Shown in pieces: positions 10,484 to 19,000 of a DNA stretch of 39,048 bases; positions within the stretch are counted from its first letter, which is position 1; every line of letters starts with the position of its first letter. A program made the translations under genes and the position numbers. The stretch comes from Planctomycetota bacterium (GTDB taxonomy: Bacteria > Planctomycetota > Planctomycetia > Gemmatales > Gemmataceae): positions 1-39,048 of the forward strand of contig JAKOSN010000087.1 of the NCBI GenBank assembly GCA_029777335.1, written 5' to 3'. Below the pieces are notes generated by a model. It saw only the letters and a program-made list of their open reading frames with translations. It did not search any database and was not told the DNA's origin.

Positions 10484-11935
10484 TCAGGGTTTTTTGCGAA
10501 CCACGGTGATCATCAGTTCGCGCCAGGCCTCCAGGCGGGGGCGCATCTCCCGTGCGGTGGCAGCGGGCTTGAGCGACGAGACATCCACGTCGACATAGAG
10601 CTTTTGATGCAGGGCCGGATCGAAGGCGGGATTGGGAACGTTGTCCTGGGCCTTGACCGCTTTTTTCCACGCCACCAGCTGGGTGTGCAACTCCTTGACC
10701 TTCTCGGGCGATTTCGCGGCCAGATCATGCGCCTCGCCAGGGTCGCTTGCCAGGTCGAAGAGTTCCTGTTTGCCATCCTCGTAGTGTTCGATCAACTTCC
10801 AGTTGCCCGCGCGAACGGCTCCCGAAGGGCGGCTGCCCTGATTGGTGTAGTGCGGAATATGCCAGTAGAGTGCGCGCGGAGCAAGCTCCTTCCCCTGCAG
10901 TAACCCAGCCAGACTGACGCCATCCAGCCCCGCTGGGACCTTCCCTCCGCACAACTCCAGAAACGTCGGGAGCCAGTCGGTGGTGATCACGGGCGTGTCG
11001 ACCACCTTTCCGGCCGCCACCTGCCCCGGCCAGCGAACAATCAGCGGAATGCGAATCCCTCCCTCGTAGAGAAATCCTTTGCCTGCGCGATACGGGGTGT
11101 TGTGGGTCGCCGGGGTGTTCTGCATCTCCGGGACGTGCAGACCGCCATTGTCGGAGGTGAACACCACTATGGTGTTCTCGGCGAGTTTCAGGTCGTCCAG
11201 TTTCGCCAGCACCCGGCCAACGGTGTCATCCAGGGTGTTGACCACGGCGGCATAGAGGGGATTGAAGGAATCCTTGTACTTTTTGACCAGCTCCGGTTTG
11301 GCCGCCAGCGGAATATGTGGGTTGTTGTGGGCCAGATAAAGGAAGAAAGGGCGATCTTTATTGTCGGTGATGAACTTCTCTGCCTGCGCGGTCAGATCAT
11401 ACTCGCCCTTGCCGCCCTCGGTCGCAGAGGGAGTGGTGTTCGGCTTCCCCGCATGGACCACATCAAACCCCTGATTTTTCGGGCCGAATCCCTGTCCGCC
11501 CAGGTGCCATTTTCCCATGCAGGCGCTGGTGTAGCCGAGTTCCTTGAGATATTCGGCGAGCGTTTTTCCCTCCAGCGGCAGCTGCATGGTGATCTTCGGA
11601 TGCAGCAATTTTTGCGAGGGCGCATCCCCGCGACCCGGGAGAAACGTGGTCAGATGCAGACGCGCGGGAGCCTTCCCGGTCATCAGCGCTGCGCGGGTGG
11701 GGGAACAGACCGATTGTGCGGCATAGGCCGCGGTGAAACGCATTCCTTCACGCGCCAGTTTATCCAGGTGCGGCGTTTGCTGATCCTTGCGGCCATAACA
11801 CCCCAGATCGTTGATCCCCAGATCATCCGCCAGGATAAAGACGAGGTTGGGGCGCGACCCCCGGTCGGCCCCGAACAGGCTCGACGTCAACACAAGAATG
11901 GCGGTCAATCCGCTCACGAGACGAACTGCACCCAT
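10484..11935 (-). CDS. exported type I sulfatase (arylsulfatase A-like)
   Basis: This 483-residue protein starts at the ATG at 11935, with AGGAG 8 nt upstream. The signal peptide (RLVSGLTAILVLTSSLFGAD) leads into RPNLVFILADDLG, whose Asp37-Asp38 bind calcium. The formylglycine motif C-x-P-x-R is present as CSPTR (Cys77), followed by AALMTGK, so it is a cysteine-type sulfatase needing formylglycine activation. Other family blocks are GKWHLG, HNNPHIPL and VFTSDNGG. It hydrolyses sulfate esters, probably on polysaccharides, outside the cytoplasm; the substrate is not deducible. It is divergent from the DUF1549/DUF1501 pair across 228 bp, a common planctomycete neighbourhood. Confidence 0.92.
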   Translation of the reverse strand: MGAVRLVSGLTAILVLTSSLFGADRGSRPNLVFILADDLGINDLGCYGRKDQQTPHLDKLAREGMRFTAAYAAQSVCSPTRAALMTGKAPARLHLTTFLPGRGDAPSQKLLHPKITMQLPLEGKTLAEYLKELGYTSACMGKWHLGGQGFGPKNQGFDVVHAGKPNTTPSATEGGKGEYDLTAQAEKFITDNKDRPFFLYLAHNNPHIPLAAKPELVKKYKDSFNPLYAAVVNTLDDTVGRVLAKLDDLKLAENTIVVFTSDNGGLHVPEMQNTPATHNTPYRAGKGFLYEGGIRIPLIVRWPGQVAAGKVVDTPVITTDWLPTFLELCGGKVPAGLDGVSLAGLLQGKELAPRALYWHIPHYTNQGSRPSGAVRAGNWKLIEHYEDGKQELFDLASDPGEAHDLAAKSPEKVKELHTQLVAWKKAVKAQDNVPNPAFDPALHQKLYVDVDVSSLKPAATAREMRPRLEAWRELMITVVRKKP

Positions 11936-12163
11936 GATGGTGTCTCCTGAAGCCATGCGCAGCGCCTGGTGCTGGTCGGAGCGGTCCGCGGAGACAGGGC
12001 GACGGTCGCGGACCGCTCGGCGCGGGTTGATTATGCCGCGTTTCTTCGGCGCAGTCATCTGTTTTCTCTCTGCCGTTTCCGGTCTGGGTCCGCTACACTG
12101 AAGGGATGAACTACAAAGGGTGAGTTCACCGCGATTCCTTCCTCCGTCAGGCATGGGTGATCG

Positions 12164-13777
12164 ATGATCTCTCCACGCACACTTTCCCTCGCCTGCCTTG
12201 GTTCGCTTCTGGTCCTCGGTGCGGTCCAGGCCGATACGCCCAGGAAAAGCTGGGACACGTTCCGCGCCAGTCAGCGCGCCGAGGTGGCCTCCCTCCCCAA
12301 ACCGCCCCAGCCGCCCCCCGGCGAGGGGTCGGCACTCGATCGGTTTCTCGCCGCTTACTGGAAAAAGCAGGGATACACTCCGCCGGCGCCGGTCGACGAG
12401 CGCACCTTTGCCCGCCGCGTGTATTTCGACGTGATTGGGCTTCCCCCCACACCGCAACAGCTGCAGGGGTTTCTTGCCGACCGCAGCCCCGACAAGCGCG
12501 CCAAACTTGTCGATCGTCTGCTGGCCGAGAAGGAAGCATACGCCGAACACTGGATGACTTACTGGAACGACCTGCTCCGCAATGACGAGCAAACGAATAT
12601 CGATGGCCTGCGCAAGCCGGTAACCACCTGGCTTTACCCTGCCTTGCTGGAGAATCGCCCGCTCGATCAGATGGTCTTTGAACTGCTCAATCCGGGGCCG
12701 AACGGTCCGGATGGCTATCTGAAGGGGGTGAACTGGCGCGGCCGGGTCAATGCCAGCCAGACGCCTCCCATTCAGGCGGCCCAGAACGTGGGGCAGGTTT
12801 TCCTGGCCTCCGCGCTCAAGTGTGCCTCCTGCCACAACAGCTTTATCAACAAGCGCAAACTCGCGGAGGCCTATGGTCTTGCCTCCTTTTTCACTCCGCA
12901 AAATCTGGAAATTCATCGCTGCGACAAGCCGACGGGGGTGAAGGCGGCCCCGGTGTTTCTCTTCCCCGATCTGGGGACGGTCGATCCCAAGGCGGATCTG
13001 AACACGCGGCGCCAGGCGGTTGCCACCATGGTGACGCGTCCCAGGAATCCACGCTTTGCCCGCGCCATGGTCAATCGCCTGTGGAAACGGCTGCTTGGCG
13101 AAGGGATCCTCGAGCCCGCCGATGATTTCGATAGCGTAACGCTGGAATCACCGCTCCTGGACTGGCTGGCGTATGACTTCATGGCACACGATTACAACGC
13201 CAAGCACATGCTGCGGACGATCTTGCTGTCGCGCATCTATCAGCTGCCGGTGCCGCCGGCCAATCCTAAAAAGAAGACCCCGCTGCTGGGGCCGACCGAG
13301 CGCCGCCTGACCTCCGAGCAGTATCTGGATGCGGTCGCGCAGCTCACGGGATACTGGCCGGGCGGACCAGCGATGCAGGTGCGCGTGGCCAATCCACACA
13401 TGCGCACGTGGCGCCACAAGAAGCCCGATGCGCTGACCACCGCGCTGGGACGTCCCAATCGCGAGCAGGTTTGTACCGAGCGCAGCCAGGAAAGCACCGT
13501 CCTTCAAGCGCTGGAACTGGTCAACGGGCGTACCCTGGCCGAGCGCTTGCAGGCGGGAGCAAAGACCCTGCTCGCCTCGGAACTGGGCCGCCAGGAGAAT
13601 GGCGACGAGGTGGCGCGCGTGCTTTATCTGCGCGCTCTGGGCCGAATACCCACGGCGGAGGAAGTTGCCCTCGTCAAACCGTTGCTGGGGACGCCGAAGG
13701 AGAAAAATCGCCAGGAAGGGTGGGAAGATGTTCTGTGGGTGCTGGTGAACAACCCTGAGTTCCAGTTTGTTCGTTAA
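12164..13777 (+). CDS. DUF1549/DUF1553 (PSD1-type) exported protein with a CxxCH motif
   Basis: This is a 537-residue protein with signal peptide MISPRTLSLACLGSLLVLGAVQAD. Residues about 55-235 are DUF1549 (LDRFLAAYW, RRVYFDVIGLPPT, KLVDRLL) and include CASCH at 220-224, a possible c-type haem site. The C-terminal part (about 290-535) is DUF1553 (RAMVNRLWKRLLGEGI, LRTILLSRIYQL, VNNPEFQFVR). It lacks the N-terminal planctomycete cytochrome c domain that many larger relatives carry, so it is the short version of the family. It is followed after 56 bp by a DUF1501 gene; the two families nearly always occur together in planctomycetes. Function is unknown; an extracytoplasmic redox or polysaccharide-related role has been suggested only from context. 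Confidence 0.88.
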   Translation: MISPRTLSLACLGSLLVLGAVQADTPRKSWDTFRASQRAEVASLPKPPQPPPGEGSALDRFLAAYWKKQGYTPPAPVDERTFARRVYFDVIGLPPTPQQLQGFLADRSPDKRAKLVDRLLAEKEAYAEHWMTYWNDLLRNDEQTNIDGLRKPVTTWLYPALLENRPLDQMVFELLNPGPNGPDGYLKGVNWRGRVNASQTPPIQAAQNVGQVFLASALKCASCHNSFINKRKLAEAYGLASFFTPQNLEIHRCDKPTGVKAAPVFLFPDLGTVDPKADLNTRRQAVATMVTRPRNPRFARAMVNRLWKRLLGEGILEPADDFDSVTLESPLLDWLAYDFMAHDYNAKHMLRTILLSRIYQLPVPPANPKKKTPLLGPTERRLTSEQYLDAVAQLTGYWPGGPAMQVRVANPHMRTWRHKKPDALTTALGRPNREQVCTERSQESTVLQALELVNGRTLAERLQAGAKTLLASELGRQENGDEVARVLYLRALGRIPTAEEVALVKPLLGTPKEKNRQEGWEDVLWVLVNNPEFQFVR

Positions 13778-13833
13778 GCAAACCGTCCTTGTTTCCAGGC
13801 CAAAAGTAAAGCGTTTGAACCGACGAGCACGCC

Positions 13834-15255
13834 ATGATGCATAATCAGAATTTCTCGCGACGTGATTTTCTCCGCACGACCGGGGCGGCCGGCGCGGCGG
13901 CACTCCTGGGCCAGGGGACGGTGCAGGCGGTGGTCGAACCGGCTCAGCCGCTCAAGGCGACTGCCGATGCCGTGATCGTCCTGTGGATGGCCGGCGGACA
14001 GGCCGCGACCGAAACCTGGGACATGAAGAAGTACACCCCCTTTGAGCGCGGCATGGAAGCGAAGGCGGTCTATTCGACCTTCCGCGCCATTCCCACCACC
14101 CTTGAGGGGCTACGCATTTCCGAGGGGATGCCCCACATCGCCAAGGTGATGCACCTGGGGACGCTGATCAAAACCTTCAAGGCCGGCGACCTGGGGTTTA
14201 TCCTGCATTCCCGCCACCAGTATCACTGGCACACGGGCTATGTTCCGCCGCAAACGGTGGCCGCGCCACACATCGGCGCAGTGATCAGTCGCACCCTGGG
14301 GCCGCGCCACCCCGACGTTCCGGCATTCATCGACATCGGGCAACGCTCGGCCGGTGGCGAGGATTTCGAGGTCAAGGCATTCCAGACGGCCGGGTTTCTC
14401 GGGACCGCCTATGGTCCCTTCCTGGTGCCCGAGCCAGCGCAGGCGATTTACACTGTGCAACCGCCGCCCGGAATGTCGCGCAAACGCTTCGAGGAACGCC
14501 GCCAGCTGTACCTGAAAACGCTTCAGGCGCGGCGCGCTGCCAAGGGGCTCGATCCCAAGGAAGAGGAGTTTCTCAAGTCGATCGAGGGAGCCCATCGCTT
14601 GCTCAATTCTCCGGCGGCCAAGGCGTTCGATCTGACTCTGGAGCCAAAGGAGAGCTACAATATCTACAATACGGGGCGCTTTGGCCTGGGCTGCCTGCTG
14701 GCGCGCCGCCTGGTGGAAGCGGGAGCACGCTTCATTGAGGTGACCACCGAGTACGTGCCCTTCCTTGGCTGGGACACCCACGAAAACGGCCACAGCCGTC
14801 TGGTCGAGATGATGAAGCAGATCGATGCCCCCATTGCCCAGCTGGTCAAGGACCTGGAAGCGCGCAAACTTCTCTCGCGCACCTTGATCGTGATCGCCAG
14901 CGAATTTAGCCGCGACATGCTCACCGAGGGGAAGCCAGAAAACCCCGTCAAGGATCAGGTGCAGGTGCCCGAGCGCGTTACCGAGGAGAAGTTCTACGGG
15001 ATGCATCGCCACTTCACGGGCGCAGGGGGAGTGGTTCTCTTTGGCGGCGGGATCAAGCGGGGGAGCGTCTACGGCGAAACGGCCAACGAACGGCCTTTTG
15101 TCACCACGAAAAATCCGGTCACGATTTCCAATCTGCACGCGTCGATCTATCGCACGCTGGGCATCCCGGCGGATCTCTCCTACGAAACGGAGAGCCGGCC
15201 GTTCTATGTCACCGAGGATGGCAAGGGGAAGGCGATCGATGCGCTCTTTGGCTGA
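13834..15255 (+). CDS. DUF1501 protein with twin-arginine signal
   Basis: This is a 473-residue protein starting MMHNQNFSRRDFLRTTGAAGAAALLG, a clear TAT signal (SRRDFL), so it is exported folded. The body is DUF1501, related to the alkaline phosphatase/sulfatase superfamily: VIVLWMAGGQAATETWDMK, LEGLRISEGMPHIAKVM, WDTHENGHSRLVEMM, and a late SNLHASIYRTLGIPADLSYE block. Conserved His and Asp residues in WDTHENG and the late HRH/HASIYRTLG region could bind metal, but no reaction is established for the family. It lies 56 bp after the DUF1549/1553 gene, forming the usual pair, and is followed by a strong hairpin. Confidence 0.88.
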   Translation: MMHNQNFSRRDFLRTTGAAGAAALLGQGTVQAVVEPAQPLKATADAVIVLWMAGGQAATETWDMKKYTPFERGMEAKAVYSTFRAIPTTLEGLRISEGMPHIAKVMHLGTLIKTFKAGDLGFILHSRHQYHWHTGYVPPQTVAAPHIGAVISRTLGPRHPDVPAFIDIGQRSAGGEDFEVKAFQTAGFLGTAYGPFLVPEPAQAIYTVQPPPGMSRKRFEERRQLYLKTLQARRAAKGLDPKEEEFLKSIEGAHRLLNSPAAKAFDLTLEPKESYNIYNTGRFGLGCLLARRLVEAGARFIEVTTEYVPFLGWDTHENGHSRLVEMMKQIDAPIAQLVKDLEARKLLSRTLIVIASEFSRDMLTEGKPENPVKDQVQVPERVTEEKFYGMHRHFTGAGGVVLFGGGIKRGSVYGETANERPFVTTKNPVTISNLHASIYRTLGIPADLSYETESRPFYVTEDGKGKAIDALFG

Positions 15256-15262
15256 GAGCTGC

Positions 15263-15301
15263 GCGGGCAAGCGCCACCCTGGACAGGGTGCGCTTGCCCG
15301 C
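15263..15301 (+). terminator. strong hairpin after the DUF1549-DUF1501 pair
   Basis: Arms GCGGGCAAGCG-CACCCT and AGGGTG-CGCTTGCCCGC pair over 17 bp with one bulged C and a 4-nt loop, 7 bp after the DUF1501 stop. There is no U-tract, so it may act as a transcript-end stabiliser rather than a classical intrinsic terminator. Confidence 0.6.
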
Positions 15302-15636
15302 AGCAAGAGCCGCTCCAATGCATAGAATCGACAGGGCTTCGCTGGCTTCGCTGCATTTTCCGTATTGACCGCTCGCCGCAAATTGACTCGTCTCTGTCAT
15401 CGGGTAAGTTTGCGGTGTCGGAAGCGAACATCAGCCTGGTTTCACCTGGGGAGGTGAGGCCACCTCGGGCCGGATCCTGCCAATCCGTCCGGTCACGCGG
15501 TTCGCTGATGTTTGTCGCATGGCCTCCTGCTGGCTCTCCGCTGCTCCGGACAGCCTCGGGAGGCCTGGCCTCGGACTTCTCCGGATTATTCCAGCCCTGC
15601 AGGTTCCCCCTGTTAAGTGTTTTGCGCGACTTGGGC

Positions 15637-15665
15637 GTGACAATGTCAGTTTTTCTGTTTACACT
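15637..15665 (+). promoter_or_regulatory. candidate promoter of the small basic protein gene
   Basis: GTGACA (5/6 match to the -35 consensus) at 15637-15642 and TACACT (4/6 match to the -10) at 15660-15665 are 17 nt apart. Transcription would start near 15672, leaving a leader of about 123 nt. Confidence 0.4.
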
Positions 15666-15668
15666 GAC
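15645..15668. promoter_or_regulatory. operator-like dyad overlapping the promoter
   Basis: This is a perfect inverted repeat GTCAGT-N12-ACTGAC. It covers the promoter spacer and the whole -10 element, so a dimeric repressor bound here would occlude the polymerase. No matching regulator is identifiable in the window. Confidence 0.4.
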
Positions 15669-15692
15669 GATGCGCATGGATGAATGCGCATC
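15669..15692 (+). promoter_or_regulatory. 9-bp stem at the predicted 5' end of the leader
   Basis: GATGCGCAT and ATGCGCATC are perfect complements around a 6-nt loop and directly follow the operator-like dyad. Depending on the exact transcription start this is a 5'-terminal RNA hairpin or a second protein-binding dyad. Confidence 0.45.
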
Positions 15693-15794
15693 TCCCGCCG
15701 GAGTGCAGGGCATTGGGGGACGCCCGAGTAATCTGGTGGAGTGCGAGACGCTGCTGCCGCCATCACTCGCACAATCTAGAGGAGGGACGGGTTC

Positions 15795-15959
15795 GTGAGT
15801 ATTATTCGCGTCGGTCTGGCAGAAACCAAGAATTTTGCGGAAGGCTACGAAGCCATCTTCGGCGCCAACAAGAAGAAGCCCTCGGCGAGCAAACCCAAGG
15901 CATCTGCCAAGACTCCGACAGCCAAGAAAAAGAAGACGCCGGCCAAGAAGAAGAAATAA
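15795..15959 (+). CDS. 54-aa Lys/Ala/Pro-tailed small basic protein
   Basis: The frame runs from a GTG at 15795, with GGAGGG 8 nt upstream, to a TAA at 15957. The protein has an ordered-looking head, SIIRVGLAETKNFAEGYEAIFG (residues 2-23). Its 31-residue tail is made almost only of Lys, Ala, Pro, Ser and Thr, with KKK/KKKK clusters, like the C-terminal tails of histone H1-type bacterial proteins. I think it is real because of the strong ribosome-binding site, own promoter, clean stop and adjacent terminator. A nucleic-acid-binding role is inferred from the tail alone; no DNA-binding fold is recognisable in the head. Confidence 0.65.
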   Translation: MSIIRVGLAETKNFAEGYEAIFGANKKKPSASKPKASAKTPTAKKKKTPAKKKK

Positions 15960-15991
15960 CGGGCGTTCTTCAGTACCGAGCCAGAACAAAG

Positions 15992-16033
15992 CAGGACGAG
16001 GATCACCCTGGATTCTCGTCCTGTTGGCGTTTT
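15992..16033 (+). terminator. intrinsic terminator of the small basic protein gene
   Basis: CAGGACGAG/CTCGTCCTG form a 9-bp stem (15992-16000 with 16015-16023), and the loop contains a further ATC/GAT pairing. TTGGCGTTTT follows on the plus strand. It sits between convergent genes. Confidence 0.65.
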
Positions 16034-16048
16034 GGGGACAATTGCCTG

Positions 16049-19000
16049 TCAGCGAGCATCCGTCGCCGGCCGTTCCTCGGTTGGTGGGGTCGGCACCTGC
16101 TCAAGATTAGCGCCAAAGTCCTGCAGGTCGATCGTCTGGAACTGCATGGGGCGCACCCGCTGCAAACTGTTCGGCTCAGGAGGGGTTGCGAACTTGACGC
16201 GCTCAAAACGTGCATCGCTCTCGCCGGTGAATGTTTTCCAGCGATCCTCGCCATAGGCCGGTGGCCGCATGTCGGTCCCGCGTGGTTGCTGATCCAGCAG
16301 ATCCATGAAGTTGCCGTAGGCGTTCCGCGAGCCTTCCCACGTCAGCTTTTCCTTCAACTTCTCATCGCTGACGTCCATCCCCTCCAGGTGCACCAGCGAT
16401 TTGCCGGTCAACGAAACGAACAGACAGTTCGACGGTTTCCACTGGAAGGGAACAAAGTTCTTCAGGTCCTTGCTGCCACGGAGTTGCAGGAGATGGTCCT
16501 GGTGGCAGGCCGTGACATGGTGCAACTCAACCGTGGCCTGGGCGCGACTGGCTTCGGCCAGCGGTTGGCTCTCCTCGCGGGCCCCTTCGACCTCGATCAA
16601 CGAGCCGGTTAACGCCACCAGCAGGTGCGAGGCTTCGAGCTTGAAAGGCCGACTGGAACGACACCAGAGGAGATCGCCCTTGCCGCGCACCAGGCAGTTC
16701 TCGAAGCTCAGGCGCGGGCCGGCGGATTGCGCGGGTTTCTTCATCATCACTGCTGCCTGGTCCGCCAGTGTCACGACACCCAGGGTGTTGCCACGCGGCT
16801 CGCCCAGGGTGATCACACACTCCTCAAAGCGACAGGTGCCATCGCCCACCATCGCCACCAGGGAACGCATCCCGGTGCCATTCTCCGTGGGTTGCAGCAG
16901 AAAGGTCATCTGTTTGAACGTCAGTTTGCCCTCCTGCACCTGGAAGAGCGCTGCTTCGCGTTCCTGGCTTTCCAGCGCGAGAACGGGCCGACAACCGGGC
17001 GCGGGGCGAATGGTGAGTTCCAGGTTGCTCTTCTCAAGCCGCACTGGACCGCTGGCGAGCACGCCATTGTGTTTGATCAGAATGACATCTCCCGGCTGGG
17101 CTTCCTCCAGCGCCTGGCGCAGGGTGACATAGGAGCCGTTGCCCGCCTGGGTGATGCTGGGATCGACCACCTTTTCCTTGCGTGTGAGGGGAGTCGGCTT
17201 TTTCTCGGTCAATCGGGGAAGGTTGCTGACATAGGACAGCCCTGCGCATCGTTCCACGCCGATCAGACTTTGCTCGTTCCCGGTGGCGCGCAAATCGCGC
17301 TGCCGTTCATGCACATGAAACGCGCGCGCCAGTTTGAGACTCCCCAGGGCAGCCAGGGGGTCGTCCTCGACCCAGGGGCTGGTATCGAGCGTTTGCGATT
17401 TTTCATCCTGGCCGCTGGTTTCACGCAGCCGGGTGATGAAATCATCCCAGTCAAACGAGGCCACCGAGTCAGGGCTGGCACCGCGAACCCAGAAACCATC
17501 GAGATTGTGATAGCGATTGTCCTCGCCGAGGTAGAGAAACGCGGTCGCGTCCTCGGTGAGTTGTCGAATCAGCATCGCGCCGCGCGCGGTGCCTGGTTCC
17601 GAGCCCATGACCAGGGAACGCCCGGGCCGCGAGAAAAGACTCAGGCTGGTTTGCACGCGTGCGGTAGCTTTGTCTGCAACCAGGAAGAACGCGCTGTTAT
17701 CCCCCAGGATGGCCGAGCAGTGTTGCACGCTCACCGTTTGCTCGGTGTCGGTAATCCCGTCCAGGCGCAAACACGCCAGGTGCGGCCCAAAGGAGCAATG
17801 CTGCATCTGCAGATTCACCGGCCCATTCCGAGTGACAGCGATATGTCCTCCCCGACCGATGCGGCGCAGCACGAGGGGATCGCTGCTGACCGTTTCGGCG
17901 GCCGTGCGCGTTTCCACTTCTTCGGCACCCACAAAGCTGCAATCCCGCACCATCACGCTGGGCCGGCTATCTGGCCGCGAGGTATCCACCACCAACGATT
18001 CCAGACGCTGATCGTCTCGATAGGTCGGATAGACCTGGAAAAACTGACAATCTTCGAGCAAATGACGGCGTCCGCCGCGAAGCAGGACACCCATCATGCG
18101 CTGCGCCTCAAGCGCGTTCACCACCAGGCGCAGCCCTTGCAGGTGGACATCCTCTGCCTCGAAGAGCAACGCGGCCCATTGCTGCGAGGATTTGCGTGCA
18201 TAGCCATCGTAGGTAAACCAGATCGTGGGCCGGCGATCGCGGGCGCGAATGGTAATCTTGCGGCCCCGGAACACCAGCCCGGGATCGTCCTTGTCGGCTC
18301 CCTCGCCGGGGAGCACCAGGTCGCTGACCAGAACGATGTCGACCTCGCTGTTGGGTGGCTGCTTGCGCAGGAACTCACGCAACTCGCGGTGTCCCTGGTT
18401 TTCGTACACAAAGGTCGCCACCCCGGTCGTTGGCGAACTCCCGGTGCCAGGACTTCCTGGTGGCTTCACAGGCCCAGTGAGCTCGCCCACCTCGGTCGGA
18501 CGCGCAGGACCGCGATCCTTGTTGTCCGGGTTCGCCAGCGCACGCGGCAAGGGGAAGGGAGGACGTTGCGTGTGACTGGGCTGCCCGAGGACCACGATCA
18601 GGGTGACAATGGCCGCCACACCGAGAGCCGCCAGCAGCAACGGTCGCGTGGTGGGTGTGGTGGCAACCGGCGCATCGACAAAGAGCAGCCCTTCGGGCGA
18701 TTCAGCGACCGCATTGAAGCGCTGGGCGACGCGCAACAGTTGCTGCACCAGGTGCTCGGGGCGCTGATAGCGATCGCCGGGGTTCTTGGCCATCATCTTG
18801 GCCAGGATGAGCGCCACATCGTCGGGAATCTCCGGGACCAGCTGACGCGGATCGACCGGGTTGACATTTTGATGATGGTGCAGCTTGCGTGCCGCGGTTC
18901 CCTCCGGAACCGGAGGCTGCCCCGTCAGAAGATGGTAGAAGGTGCAGCCGAGGGAATAGATGTCGCTGCGGACATCGGCATCGCGAGGTTCCAGCGCTTG

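Larger units (their letters stand above)
15302..15794 (+). other. 493-bp gene-free region upstream of the small basic protein
   Basis: No coding region here is convincing. From left to right it holds a 6-bp hairpin GAGGTG/CACCTC at 15451-15466, a candidate promoter at 15637-15665, two adjacent dyads at 15645-15668 and 15669-15692, and a 7-bp inverted repeat GTGCGAG/CTCGCAC at 15741-15772 just before the Shine-Dalgarno at 15781. The 3' half reads as a promoter plus structured leader; the 5' half (15302-15600) shows nothing I can name. Confidence 0.5.

Noticed and set aside
11936..12916. N-terminal extension of the sulfatase frame to 810 residues
   Set aside because: The extension overlaps the DUF1549 gene and lacks sulfatase similarity. 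The ATG at 11935 has a good ribosome-binding site followed by a signal peptide.
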